DNA of 64,000 nucleotides from Ligula intestinalis. Its lineage: Eukaryota; Platyhelminthes; Cestoda; Diphyllobothriidea; Diphyllobothriidae. Made by a program: the position numbers and the translations under genes. The notes below the pieces were generated by a model that had not been told where the DNA came from, did no database searches, and saw only the letters and a list, made by a program, of their open reading frames with translations. Location: the NCBI GenBank assembly GCA_036362985.1, contig JAYGXS010000009.1, forward strand, positions 14,085,303 through 14,149,302, written 5' to 3'. Each line of letters begins with the position of its first letter. The first letter of the stretch is position 1. Of the stretch, positions 45,130 to 56,400 are shown in pieces.

Positions 45130-46330
45130 CACCTTTTGCCATATCACCTTGTCCACCTCGGCAAATCACAACGATAAAACGTTATTTGGTTTTTTTTCCT
45201 CGAAACCATACTGACATGCATTCTAGGTGGCAAAGTCGGCACAATTTAAGTAGTCAGTCGTTTATGTGTGTACTTTTTTTTAGAAATTATTAAATATGCT
45301 GACCAACGTCATTACGCGGGCGACATAAATTGAGCTTAACAAACTTTGCCATCTAGCCTGTAGTACTCTATGATAAGGATAACCTCAGAAAACAAAAAAC
45401 AAGAATTCTTTAATGCGGAACCGGTAGTTTTAGGGGTTATACAGATGGGACAATGCTGGGATGCTGAAGAGAACATACAATAAATATAGCAGACAAAAAC
45501 AAGAAATATTAGATTAAATTATGATTAATAGCTAATCGGTTAACTAACGGTCAACGATAAAGTGCAGTCCAGGGAAATACTGAAATCCTGAAAGGTTATT
45601 GGTTTTCAAATGATTACTTACGTCAGTTTGAAAGATTAATTGTTGTACAGCATAATCCATATATAATCCACTCCAGTCAGGTTACCATGTATAAAGCGAG
45701 CTTCACTCGAGCCATCTGCAAAAAAATACACTTTTTGAAAAATAACTAATTAGTTAGTATGAAAGTTTCTCATTTAATTTTTGATGCTCTTAGCAATGAC
45801 AACATATTTTATGGAAACATGCCCAAAATATTTTTCTTGCGTTCATTTACTAGCATAGTAGGCCTCCTTTGAATTTGTATTTATTTGAACAGGGGCATTT
45901 TTCGATTTTATAAACGTTTTTGATCATGCGATTTTAAAGACCGTGAAATGACTATATATAGGGCATTTTAACTGGCCATTTATTAATGCAGTCTATGCAG
46001 TTCACATGGTCCACGGCATTTTATGACGTCTGCACATTAGCCTAGCCAACTGTGTGACTTTTCACGTCTCTTTCAGGAACAAGGGGTAGTCAGAAGCACT
46101 GTGCAAATGCTTAAACCTCCTCTCATCAGAGCTCCATTTTATTAAGGTGGCGGGGGGGCGGTAGGTTTGAATAATTTGGTTGATCTAATTGTGAAAAATG
46201 TTGCGGCTTCAGCAGGAGTCGCAGCCAAAGCTCTACGAGGCTCACGGTGCGCTGTGCGCTCTTATACAGGAGACTTCTCCTGAAACTTCAACCTTGAGTT
46301 TAGATACTGCAAGAGATGAGCCTGTTAACG
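45130..46330. other. AT-rich intergenic, nothing recognised
   Basis: No frame of note. A G-run occurs at 46150-46157. Confidence 0.4.
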
Positions 46331-46332
46331 GT

Positions 46333-46600
46333 TAATGGCACCATGCGACATAAAGACATGGTAAAACGTGAACTATTTCTTGATACCTTTTACTCTTCCA
46401 ATAAGATGACACAGCCAGGTGGATAGAATTTAGAGATCAGGAAGCACAGCGAGCCCTGATGTGCTAGTATCACCATTATCACTAATACTACCAGCATCAC
46501 TGAAATTGCCCTATTCCTTTTGCACTGACTTAGGCTGTCCTACTATACCTACCTGATAGTGTATCGTCGTACTACTGTCCTATAGGGTAGTACTTTAGTG
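46333..46600 (+). repeat. tandem-like 0.27-kb repeat, copy 1
   Basis: It matches 46838-47110 at a spacing of about 506 bp: 'aatggcaccatgcgacat', 'ggtggatagaattt.ag', 'gccctgatgtgctagtatc', 'ggctgtcctactatacctac'. Non-coding. Confidence 0.8.
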
Positions 46601-46837
46601 TGCTATCTCCTTAATGTACCCACCAATTTTACTTTTAATGGTGCTTGCACTCCTACACTTCCAGTTAAATAGAAAAAACACTGCCGCTACCAATACTATC
46701 AGTATAGAGACCTAGAAGTAGAAGCAAGAGTCGTAGCAGTAACAATGTGAAGCTTCAGAAAACTTTTCCTGCTGGATGAGATCGAATCATCTCACCTGAT
46801 ATACTCACGTTCCGTACCTGTTTTACTGAAGTGATAA

Positions 46838-47110
46838 AAATGGCACCATGCGACATGAATACATTGTAAAATGGAACTATTCCTTAAAACATTTTCTTTA
46901 ACCAATAAAATGACATGGCTTGGTGGATAGAGATGCGAGGGTAGAAATCAAGAACAGCCCTGATGTGCTTATATCGCCATTACACTAATAATAACAGCAC
47001 CAGTGAAATTTCCCTATTCTTGTTGCACTACATTGGGCTGTCCTACTATACCTACGTCATACTGTACTGTTGTACTGCTGCTCTTGAGGGTAGTTCTTGT
47101 AGTTTGCTCT
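46838..47110 (+). repeat. tandem-like 0.27-kb repeat, copy 2
   Basis: Partner of 46333-46600, in the same orientation, moderately diverged. Confidence 0.8.
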
Positions 47111-49074
47111 CATCTTTCTGGATTCACAGATAAACACTATATAAGGCTTACACGTAGTCTATAGACGGCAAACTGCTCGACAATAGTGCATGAAGGAACT
47201 TGTTTTCTATTTTACAAACGTTCTAGTATTATCCAAATGCTAATCAGTATAACCTCACACAGATTGGAAGGACATACTGGGTGCGACTCCTTTAAAAAGC
47301 ATAGACAGGCAGTACTTATAGTATACTAACTACTGGCCTTAGTGAGTATGATTACTATAATTAGCACTTCTAGCATAAACACATAGCTATGCCATCATCT
47401 TAGCCCGTACAGCTCGAGTTGAGAGTGCGGAAACCAAGGCAAACGCAGCCTTAATCAGGATCCAAAGCCTTTACTTACCCGAAACAGTTAAACCCAGATT
47501 CAAATTCCTTGTTGAGACCAAGGGGATATGAGCCCTAGATTTGGCTTAGTCAGCGTCACCTCTGACAAATGGTGGCGTCGGCGCTAGCATCAGTACTACT
47601 TTACCTCTTGTAGAGATTTAAGGCATATGAGCCCAGCGCTGACTGTAATCAGCGTCATTTCTTACTAACAAAACGGTTAGTATAAGTACCAGCAAATACT
47701 ATCACCTAGCTACATACAATTCAGTTAGTAGTATCAGAAATAGCAGAAGTGGTAGTAGCAGTACCAGTCCTAGCCAGATTTAAGTCTGGCTAGATGCCTA
47801 CTTTAGGGGACTAAGGGTAGACAGAGCAGTAGTACCCATGCAAAGTCTATTGTCACTAAATACTAAGTTAGGCGGTGTTTCTGAATGCGGCCAACGCCTT
47901 CTTTCTTCCTTGGTCATCTCGACTTTGTCTTGTCACCGTTTGATGCAGTTGAGAAGGTTACGAGTGGGGTAGATGGCGGCACGTCTTCTTTCCCTATACC
48001 TGACTAGAGTCACCGCCCCTGCTGTCGGGCAAATGGTGGATATCTTCGCTTGCGATGGTCGAACTAAAACAGGTTATTTATATAATCTTCATATTAAGGC
48101 ATGTAGATGACAGCTGAGGTAAAGTGCTAGCACTCTTCAGCAGGTAGCGTAGCGTCCCATTCTACTGAGATTCGGCCAAGGATCGAGAATAAACAGTAGG
48201 GTGTATCAAACTCAGATACTTTCATGCACAACGGAAAATCAACCATACTTCTGAGGATGACCAAACGAACCAGCCCCTTACCGATGAAAAATAAATTTAA
48301 CCGCCTCCGACGACGAAAACTCATATTTTCGAGTCCGCCTGATTCTATTGGACGTGTCTTTTCGAAGTTTAAATTGGCTGTAAAATGAAGGCCTCAGGCG
48401 TCTGTGGCTAACTTGCACTTCTATGAGATAACAAAATGGTTGGTTGTCTGTAGTGCTTTGAAGATTCTGACGGAACGTCGATAAATGCAAGCATTCCTGA
48501 AAACGCAGACGGTGGCACACTAAATGAGTCAAGGCACCGTCCTGACTCGGGCTCAGACCGCGGTAAAGTACTGTTGTTCTATGATTGGTCGGGTGCAGCA
48601 GCCAATGACTGCAAGCCTCCTAAGGTCTGTCGCATCAGAATGCGCGTGCAGGTTTGACGCATCGCCTCTGAAAGCCAGGTGCGTTAGCAACAGCGACAAT
48701 CCTAGCTGCGGATAATTTTGCACGTAAGCAAGCGACTTCTGTTGTATTTATTAGTTACTCTCTAATAGAACCATGTTCCATTAAATGCATGTACTGTTAT
48801 TCACCACCGTGTTGTAGGCACCGGGGTACCTTGGTTGTGGGAACTGAGTCCTTTATGTTTGAAGGTAGTACAGCTCAACAATTGAAGTTTAGCAAGTAAA
48901 GACTTTATGAAACAGTTCGAATCATAGCTACTCGATGCCGCTCGCTTTTCATGTTTACATGCTTTCCATTAACGCCATAAAACCAATGTATGGTGGGACA
49001 ACAATAATGTGATAGAGTTGTACTAATTCCCATCAGGGATATCAGACGAGTAGTTAGAAAGCATATGTAGGCTT
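47111..49074. other. intergenic, nothing coding recognised
   Basis: Several 'agtag'/'agtatc'-rich stretches at 47640-47780 give a low-complexity feel. Minus-strand frames at 48127-48532 lack domains. Confidence 0.4.
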
Positions 49075-49782
49075 TCGATAAGGCCTCATCGGGTCATTGT
49101 ATTATATGACCGACTAACTTATATGACGGAGCATCGAAATTGAATCAGCCCAGGGGTTCCGCTACTGGGCAAAAAGTTAATCGTAATTTAAATAAACGCC
49201 AACTAACAGAATTCCTTTATATTGCGCTGTACTTCTAAACATACTGACCGCTCAGCACTTTATCATCCTTTTACTTGACCGATTCAAAAAAAACGACAAG
49301 CTCGGTCTAACTAAAGGTAACTTTATTGGGGGATATCTAGGAACATGCTCTTCAGTCGCCGAACTTCCCAGCTCAGCTTTTGACTACGTAGCATCGACGC
49401 TACTTTATTTTCTAAACAACCCTTCCTTATGTTTCATCGCTCAGTTAATAATTAATATGTGTAGCAATATACTCATAGGTCCTCGCTTAACGTTGGTCTT
49501 TTTCAACTGTGCTTTCCTGCCAAAAATAGCCGAGTTTAACCATATTTATAGTGAAGTCAAATGAGGCAGAATTATCGAAGAGTTTTTTAGAAAGGCAAGA
49601 GAAAGTAATATGAGGTCTTGTCCAGTGTCTGCTATATTTATATTTACTAATTTTCTTGACGTCTGTTATTCAGCTACTTAACTTCTGTTTGATAGGTTAC
49701 AAGATTTTTGACCTTAAATTTGCATACTCTGGGTTAGTAGAAGCTTTGTTTTTATTTTCTTCAAGCCTCTTTTGTGTTATTC
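49075..49782. repeat. 0.7-kb direct repeat, copy B
   Basis: Partner of 44131-44842. It abuts the LTR that begins at 49783, with no spacer visible. Confidence 0.85.
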
Positions 49783-50190
49783 TATAGAGGATTAATCACA
49801 ACAAATCTATAAAACGTCTTAGAAAAAATGCAATGGAAAACTTTCTAGTGTAGGCTAACTACTAGTGAGTAATTTACCAGACTATTCTACCGGAAAAGTT
49901 GTAAAAACGGTATGCGAGGATGACAATGAAGATTAAGAAATGATAAGACTCCACGATCCTTGCCAGCAGTAGCCAAGAAATCGACTTGCCAAAGGATGAC
50001 TTCGTGAAGACCGGGATCTTAGCTCGTCGGGTCGCAATCGGGAAATTTGAGAAAAATCTCGTCTGTAGATCGCTGTTGGCTTCTCCTGAGCCCAGGAATG
50101 ATCACCAGAGAATGGTGTCGTTGAAGGTCGAAAGAAACAGCGGCAGGTGAGGATAGAATAATTTGAGCTGTGGAGTGTTGTTAGCAAACA
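49783..50190 (-). mobile_element. LTR (3' LTR of a minus-strand LTR retrotransposon remnant)
   Basis: About 408 bp, matching the solo LTR at 5020-5433 and the partial LTR at 50762-51072. It ends AGCAAACA on the plus strand; its plus-strand start reads TATAGAGG where the other copies have TGTAGAGG. With gag on the minus strand between the two LTRs, this is the 3' LTR. Confidence 0.75.
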
Positions 50191-50761
50191 ATTCTAGCGA
50201 GCGGCATGCCGTAAGCTTCGAAGGTCGAGGCTTAATGTACAGCGTAAGAGCTAGCACCTAGGTAAGATTGGTGAATGCGATCGGCATGTTCTGCAAGTTT
50301 GGTCAGTGGGACAGTGTCGTCAAGTAGAGCGAGAACTTGTTGCATTGGATGGGGTAGTTTATCCATCCAGGTGCGACGGAAAATAGAATCGTCTGGTGTG
50401 CGACCAGCAAGCAAGTGACGCATGTGACGCATCAAAGCAGAGGGTGTTTGATCACCTAGCTTGACATTGTTAAGGAGCTGGCGAAGCTTACTGTCGGCAG
50501 ATTTTGCCGCACGTTCGAGGATAGCTTGTTTTAAGCTATAATAGGGCTGATCAGTAGGAACAGGATCAAGGAGATCCTGAACTGCAAAGGCGACGTTGAA
50601 TGGTAACTACTGAACGACGTACGCGTAACGCGTACGCTCGCTAGTAAGATGACATGAGGTGAAAACGGCCTCGACCTGTTTAAACCAGACGGTTGGATCA
50701 CGAACTTCATACGGTGGTATCTTCATCGATATTTGAAAAGCATGAGGCTCATTGGCAAGTT
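50191..50761 (-). mobile_element. gag fragment between two LTRs
   Basis: The minus strand reads 'KIPPYEVRDPTVWFKQVEAV', then 'RYAYVVQ', a stop, 'LPFNVAFAVQDLLDPVP', 'SLKQAILERAA', 'MRHMRHLLAGRTPDDSIFRR', 'WMDKLPHPMQQVLALLDD' and 'LTKLAEHADRIHQ'. This is the capsid-like core of a Ty3/Gypsy gag. One in-frame stop is seen. It runs straight into the 3' LTR, so the rest of gag and all of pol are deleted. No obvious primer-binding site lies next to the 5' LTR. Confidence 0.8.
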
Positions 50762-51072
50762 TGTAGAGGATTAATCACTACAAATATATAAAATGTCTTA
50801 GCAAAAACGCAACGAAAAACTTTCTAGGATAGACTAACTACTAGTGAGTAAGTTACCAGAATATTCTAGTATAAAAGGTGTAAAAACAGTATGCGAGAAT
50901 GACAATGAAGATTAAGAAATCATACGACTCACTTAGATCCTCCACCATCCTTGCCAGCAGTAGTCAAGAAATCGACTTGCCAAAGGATGACTTCGTGAAG
51001 ACCGGGATCTTAGTTCGTCGGGAAATTTTGTGAGAAATCTCTTCTGTAGATCGCTGTTGGATTCTCCTGAGC
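50762..51072 (-). mobile_element. partial LTR (5' LTR of the same remnant)
   Basis: It begins TGTAGAGG and matches 49783-50085. It breaks off at 51072, where the inverted-repeat element starts. About 100 bp present in the other LTRs (from 'gaatgatcaccagag' on) are missing and do not resume after 51493. Confidence 0.75.
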
Positions 51073-51493
51073 TCAAGTGGACAAAATCTGGTGTAAATCC
51101 GGATTTCCTACTATGTCCTCTAACAGGAGGTCCATTTAAACAAATATATTTTTATCGTAATCCTCGCGCATCTTCGGCTAGTAAGTGGAACTGAATTGAG
51201 GCCCTCGTCATGGCTAACACAAAATCAGCGTGGGAACGTTTCGAAATTTGGCACTCCCGTGCGCGCAGTATTAGCCGGCAGGTTAACCTGAACAACCACT
51301 ACGAGTGTCTACGCTCAAGGTTAACTACACCCTGCCCTTATCGATATATCGATTACCTCCATTCCGGTAGTTTGGGTTCTACTTGATCTACCTCCTCACT
51401 AGTAGCAAATCCAAGCAGCTTCCATCATGATATCCTACTGTAAAAATCCAGATACATATGTCGGATTTATACCGGATTTTAGCCATTTTGATC
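51073..51493. mobile_element. MITE-like element with terminal inverted repeats of about 45 bp
   Basis: The left end ('tcaagtgg.caaaatctggt', 'gtaaatccgg') and the right end (reverse: 'tcaaaatggctaaaatccgg', 'tataaatccgacatatg') form imperfect terminal inverted repeats of about 45 bp around 330 bp of non-coding sequence. No transposase frame is present. A single related end is at 44857-44898. Target-site duplication is not evident. Confidence 0.6.
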
Positions 51494-51639
51494 CTATGGT
51501 TACTGGTTTTCGCAGCCGTTTTGGCTTAGAGGTTGTCGACAAATACGTTAAAGCCTGTTCGTCGAAATGTTATTTTTTATCATATTTTTGGATACAGTAG
51601 ATTCCCTACCTCATGAAATGTCACGCGGAATTCTGAAAT

Positions 51640-52325
51640 GCGTTTTCGACTCAAACATATTAATTACGTATGGCTTTAAATGTGACGATCCTACAGCCAA
51701 ATCTCAATGCGTTTTGGTCACATCTGCATGCCGGCTTTTTAACGAGTTTCTTTCTGACCGCTAAGTAAAAGTATGTACTAAAAAGTAGCTACTTAAGTAG
51801 TATGACTTCTTGTAATTGATTTTGATTGCCTTTATAGATTCAAATATCTTTTTTTGGAAAACATGCAGGAAAAAAGGTATTCCGTGTGCTTGGTTTGTAG
51901 CAAATTACGCCTTCTTTAAAATTTACATACGTAAGCTTTCGATGAGTTTTCACACGTAAACAAATGGTATCATTTGGTTTTTTTAGAAATGTTTCTTACT
52001 ATGAGCTTTTTAACGACTGTGAAGTATTTATTCATAAAAAATCTTATCCATCAATTTAATAATGCTGCCTTTATTGCATAAAACATGTTCCCCATCTGTT
52101 GCACTATCTTATGAGAGCTATGTGTCTTCTTCCTCAAACTGTAGGCGAAAGCGTACTGTTCCTTAAACAGGATGTACACAGTGCGTAGTTATTAAATCTT
52201 GAATTCGAGTGTGGCAGTCAGTAGGTTTCAAAATTATTCAGCCATGTAGAAACCTTTTTGAAACTCAAATATACTCTTTCTTTAAGTATTTAATTAAAAG
52301 AAGGCGTAATTTGCTGATAGACATA
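51640..52325. repeat. rearranged copy of the 0.6-kb repeat: direct 5' part, inverted 3' part
   Basis: From about 51725 to 51920 it follows the repeat at 42391-43090 in direct orientation ('ggctttttaacgagtttctt', 'aaattacgccttctttaaa'). From about 51925 to 52325 it follows the same repeat reversed ('tacgtaagctttcgatgagt', 'caggatgtacacagtgcg', 'aaagaaggcgtaatttgc'). The 18-bp word at 51899-51916 and its reverse complement at about 52294-52313 mark the two ends of the flipped part. Confidence 0.8.
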
Positions 52326-52364
52326 ACGGAATCCGTCCTTATAGGAAGCGGAGGCAGGCAGCTT

Positions 52365-52545
52365 CGGTGGCCGCTGTGACGACCACGCGCTTTCACACGG
52401 CTCCCGCGGTCGAACGCCATACCAGACGGAGTGGCAACCTCCTCCCAACTACTCTCTAATCCCTCTGTACAGAATAGACTATTCCTATCACTCTTGCTTT
52501 TCTAAGACTCCTCTCTTCTCCTTAGGAACCAAGCTTTGAAGATCA
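52365..52545 (-). repeat. 200-bp dispersed repeat family, - copy 3
   Basis: Plus-strand landmarks are 'ccctctgtacagaatagact', 'cctctcttctccttaggaac'. See 24060-24345. Confidence 0.7.
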
Positions 52546-52639
52546 CAGCCGTTAGACTTAACTCTCTTAAACTTTTAAACCACGCGATAGTACTACCGGA
52601 GCGCTCAAGTGAAAAATTTACTTTTTCTGACTATTTCTG

Positions 52640-52735
52640 ATTAATGAGCCATCATTAGACAGTCATATTCAATCCCAGGTGCGGATCATCCGGGATTCGA
52701 ACGCGGGGTTTTTGTCACGAAGCACAAAAGGTAAT
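52640..52735 (-). mobile_element. tRNA-headed SINE fragment, minus strand
   Basis: The plus strand shows 'agacagtcatattcaatccc' followed by 'gatcatccgggattcgaacg', that is, on the minus strand, a B box followed by the body. It matches 4845-4985 in reverse. Confidence 0.65.
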
Positions 52736-53400
52736 GTATTTTGTACAGACTGATTGGAGTGCAACCATCGTAGGCCGACGAAACTCAAAAGCTGAAAGGC
52801 TGATGCTTGAGGCATTGTACTCAAATTCCAACTGCATCAACAGGCATCTAGACCTCCGTGCTGCCTACAAAGTCTTGCGCCATTATGAGAGCGAAGGACA
52901 AAACAGGACCAAACCGAACGAAGAAGATCCCCCGACGGGCCAGGCAGAAGAGGAGCCAGGGTTACCAGGACCCTCGAACGGGTAACAAGGTGCCACACTT
53001 ATTGCTGTTCATGACCTCCTGCTCCACGGACAGCTAATTAGCATACACCACTTTAATTGCCCCCCGTCTCGACTGATAGCTGATTGCCTCCCTCCCCCAT
53101 CCCTGTTGATATCTGTTTCTAACGCACTGACAACTTGATTATTTCTGACAGTTAATTTGGTCTATGGCCACTATAATTACTCTTGTTTTGTTGCTACTTC
53201 TCACCTCTGAAGATGGACTCCTGCAAGAGTTCGAAAGCTCAGAATAATAAATCTATTGATCTGGTGTTCGACAAGTCTACTTCCTTATCCATGCGGATAC
53301 CTGGAACGCGAAGCTTTTCATTTATTAGGTCCACCCTGTTCGGTGAGGCTTCCCAGTTCGTACAAGCTGAAGCCGGATTGATTGTGAATTCGATACTCTG
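52734..53400 (+). mobile_element. Penelope-like element, C-terminal end and 3' region
   Basis: It reads 'LMLEALYSNSNCINRHLDL' and 'AAYKVLRHYESEG', then an acidic tail to a stop at 52983. Downstream, 'acctctgaagatggactcct' and 'gcaagagttcgaaagctc' correspond to the 3' region of the copy at 21352-21830. No RT or nuclease core is present. It ends close upstream of the Rab gene start. Confidence 0.7.
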
Positions 53401-53417
53401 AACCGTCCCCACACCTT

Positions 53418-53466
53418 ATCCCCTCTTTACCCCATTTAGCATTAACCCGCCTTCCCTTTGAATCAA
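53418..53466 (+). promoter_or_regulatory. splice-acceptor-like site upstream of the Rab start
   Basis: A C/T-rich run ends in ATTTAG at 53439, 27 bases before the ATG at 53467. As for MFSD11, it could be a spliced-leader acceptor or the end of a 5'UTR intron. Confidence 0.45.
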
Positions 53467-56400
53467 ATGGAGGGCGCGAAGAAGACCAATACCAGGCCGC
53501 GTAGAAACGAGGACGCAGAATACTTTGATGCACGCTTCAAGGTTATCCTGTTGGGCAAGTCGGGTGTCGGGAAGACCTCACTCATTCGGTCTGCAATGGG
53601 GCAGGACTTTAACCCCTCCATGATCTCCACTATTGGTAAGAGTTTAGTTTGGACTGCAATTACTGTTAGATAGGACTAACAGAATTACCAGAAAAATAGG
53701 ATATCATCCGTTCAGTCTGACCCCTCCTAATAGATAAGTGTGCCTGATAGTCATCTAGTTGATTCTTTATTTATTATTTAGGAAATCCTGCTTCGACAAT
53801 CAGCTTACTTTATCAGTATAGTTTGATTCAATACGTCGCATTAGGCCGGGCGGTTAAGTCGATTCAAGTTTGTTTCAACTCACGGCTCCCAGTGGGGCCT
53901 CGATAGCTTAGTTGACTAGAATGTTGGCTGTACTTAAGCTTTCCCTCGTTGACGTAGGTTCGAAACCCACCGAGGCTGATGAGTTCTTCACAATTGAGTC
54001 AAATGACTTATTAAACTCGGAGAAACTCCCCCTTTGAATATTTCACTGGACTAACGCTGGCAGTGATGTAACCAGTAGCAACTGATAGTGAGCGTGGAAT
54101 CCACTGTATCCAGAAGTGATACAGCATTATCTTCGCTGATGATTTTCGTAACCACCGTCATTCTGCAGGGCCAGATGGGACTTGTGTGCCCAAGTGGACT
54201 TTAACGAGGGGATACCCGCTGCGCTGGACTCAAAATGTTCCAGTGACTGCAAATGGACCCTGCTGGAGGGTCTACTCTTTTTTAGGTTTGCGTGAAAGGA
54301 GTTTTAAAACAGGTTATGTTGAATGGTAGCAACCGCTGTCCCCTCAGGCAAGATGTGACCGCCGCTGAGAAGCCTAGAATGCGAGTTCTGTCTTTGTTGC
54401 CTGTAGTCAGTCTAATGAAATGGTTGGGCGTAAGCGAGCCTCCAGCAGTGAATCGACGAGGACCTTAAAATGGGATGGGACTTCGCGGGCGTCTAGCAGC
54501 GATTGGAATAGAGCCCACAGAGGGCTTGCCACGCGCGAGTATTCAAAGTCTTGTTGAGCGAACAGAGGATGAGTCAACGCAGCGGAGCTGAGTGCGGGCT
54601 AGAACAACCTAACACTGGTTTGTTTATGACTGTCATGACCACCGTCAGTCTGCAGGGACAAGTTGAATGTTCATTTCACTAGACCCAGTATCCCAGGGAC
54701 TGCAGATGGAGGGCCTACTCTTTCAAAAATGTGCCATCTATGTGTGTGTTCGTGGTTTTTGGGGACGTAAAAGCACACCTAGCCACACCAAGATGCAGTT
54801 ACAGCTGAAGCGAGTAGTGGAGTTTAATCGCTGCGCCTAGTTGAAGCGGCTCGAGGAGCGATTACAATTTGATCTTCGAACTTTTCAGGCAAAGGGTTGA
54901 GAAGTAGGAGCAGGCAGATTTCACAACGCTGCGTTGTTAATTGTACTGCAATACCTCGATCTATTGCGCTTTGACTCTCATATCTTTACTGTATCATAGA
55001 TTTGATATACAGACTTCAGCCTGGCAGGTGGTTCCCTTTTGTGAGCCCTTCTACCCTCGCGAATTTCGTTTACCTCGGGAATAAAGTGAACAAACACCTA
55101 GCGACTAGTGGTATAGGATAAATTGGATCTAACGAAGGAAAGGGAGACCGGAATGGCCATCTCTGGCTTTATAGGCATCATCAGTCAGTCATGCCCAATC
55201 TCAGGGGTCGGAGCCCCCGAGATTTGAACCCGGGACTTTTGCTCATCGAGTTTACGAATTTACCATTGCATCACGGACTGTTTGCTTTTTCGGTTGAGAG
55301 CGGGCTCTGATTTTAGGCTCTAGGGTGTAACTAAACTTAAATTTTCTAGTAGCAGATCGGTGATGCCCATTTATATTTATCGCATTTCCGACCTCTACCA
55401 GTATCAGCAAAGACCAAAGAGACTGGAAAGGCCATTTCCGTATTCTTGGCCGTCATTATTCAGCCATACTCAGTCCAGTGGTAGCGACTTCCTATTCCAA
55501 CAGGTTCGCTACTTTGCCGATTAAAATCAGGAACATACACAACGGTAAATAAAAGTTCACCGATCGATACGGAACTATCACTTTCCGCTGTATCTTGGCG
55601 CTCAATCTCCAGCACCGCCAGCAGCGACGCAACGGCTAGAAATAAGGCCGTAAGGGGCTGAGCACGCAGGAGTCGGCGTCTGTTGGACATATGCGAAAAA
55701 GCTTTTCCATAAGACGAAGACTCGGGACAAACTGCTTAGGTTTCTGAGGAGAATTGAAGAGGAAAACGATCACTACAAGTCTTGCTAATCTTATTTACAA
55801 TTTTGAGCTTTTACTCTTTCCGGACTTTTTTCCCTTTCTCTCATTTAAGGCATAGATTTCGTGAACCGGACCTACGTAGTGGACAGTAACAACATTCAGC
55901 TGCAAATGTGGTAAGTACCTTGAGGCTTGGGGATTAAGTCTGTACTACCTCCTGTATAGTATTTACATTCCCATATAAATGCATTCGGGATCATTCTCTT
56001 TTGAAGTGGCCAGTCTCGTGGATTGGTAGACAGCATTAGTTACCAAGAATGCATCTATTATTACCCCGTAACTTCTGTCAAAATGTCCGTTAACATAAAT
56101 GCCTATGTTGTCCGACGCTCGTATCATCAAACACTGATACGAGAACAACAGTGGGGTGCATCGCGGGGGGATCTAATGTGAATGGGATTTTAGTGAACAG
56201 GGCCAATTCCGTTTAGGCGTCGAAAAAGGGAACAAAACGACCAGCGATTGACATGGGCGCATTTCTCAAGCCTTTGAAAGTAACGATTGACACGAAGGGA
56301 TATTTCTATTTCCACAGCGATCCACGTGTACGGTGCATCTATGCGGTCCATTCTTTTCTGTGGATGCAAACTTTGGACTATGTGCGTGAAATATGAACGG

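Noticed and set aside
44850..45293. 147-codon protein-coding gene
   Set aside because: The frame runs through a MITE-like end and a copy of the 200-bp repeat.
44131..49782. Complete LTR retrotransposon
   Set aside because: No TG...CA ends, primer-binding site, gag or pol is visible between the two 0.7-kb repeats.
53896..53980. Functional tRNA gene
   Set aside because: The acceptor-like stem and B box are good, but the D and anticodon arms are poor, the T stem has a mismatch, and the 3' flank is shared with the element at 19148. A SINE fits better.
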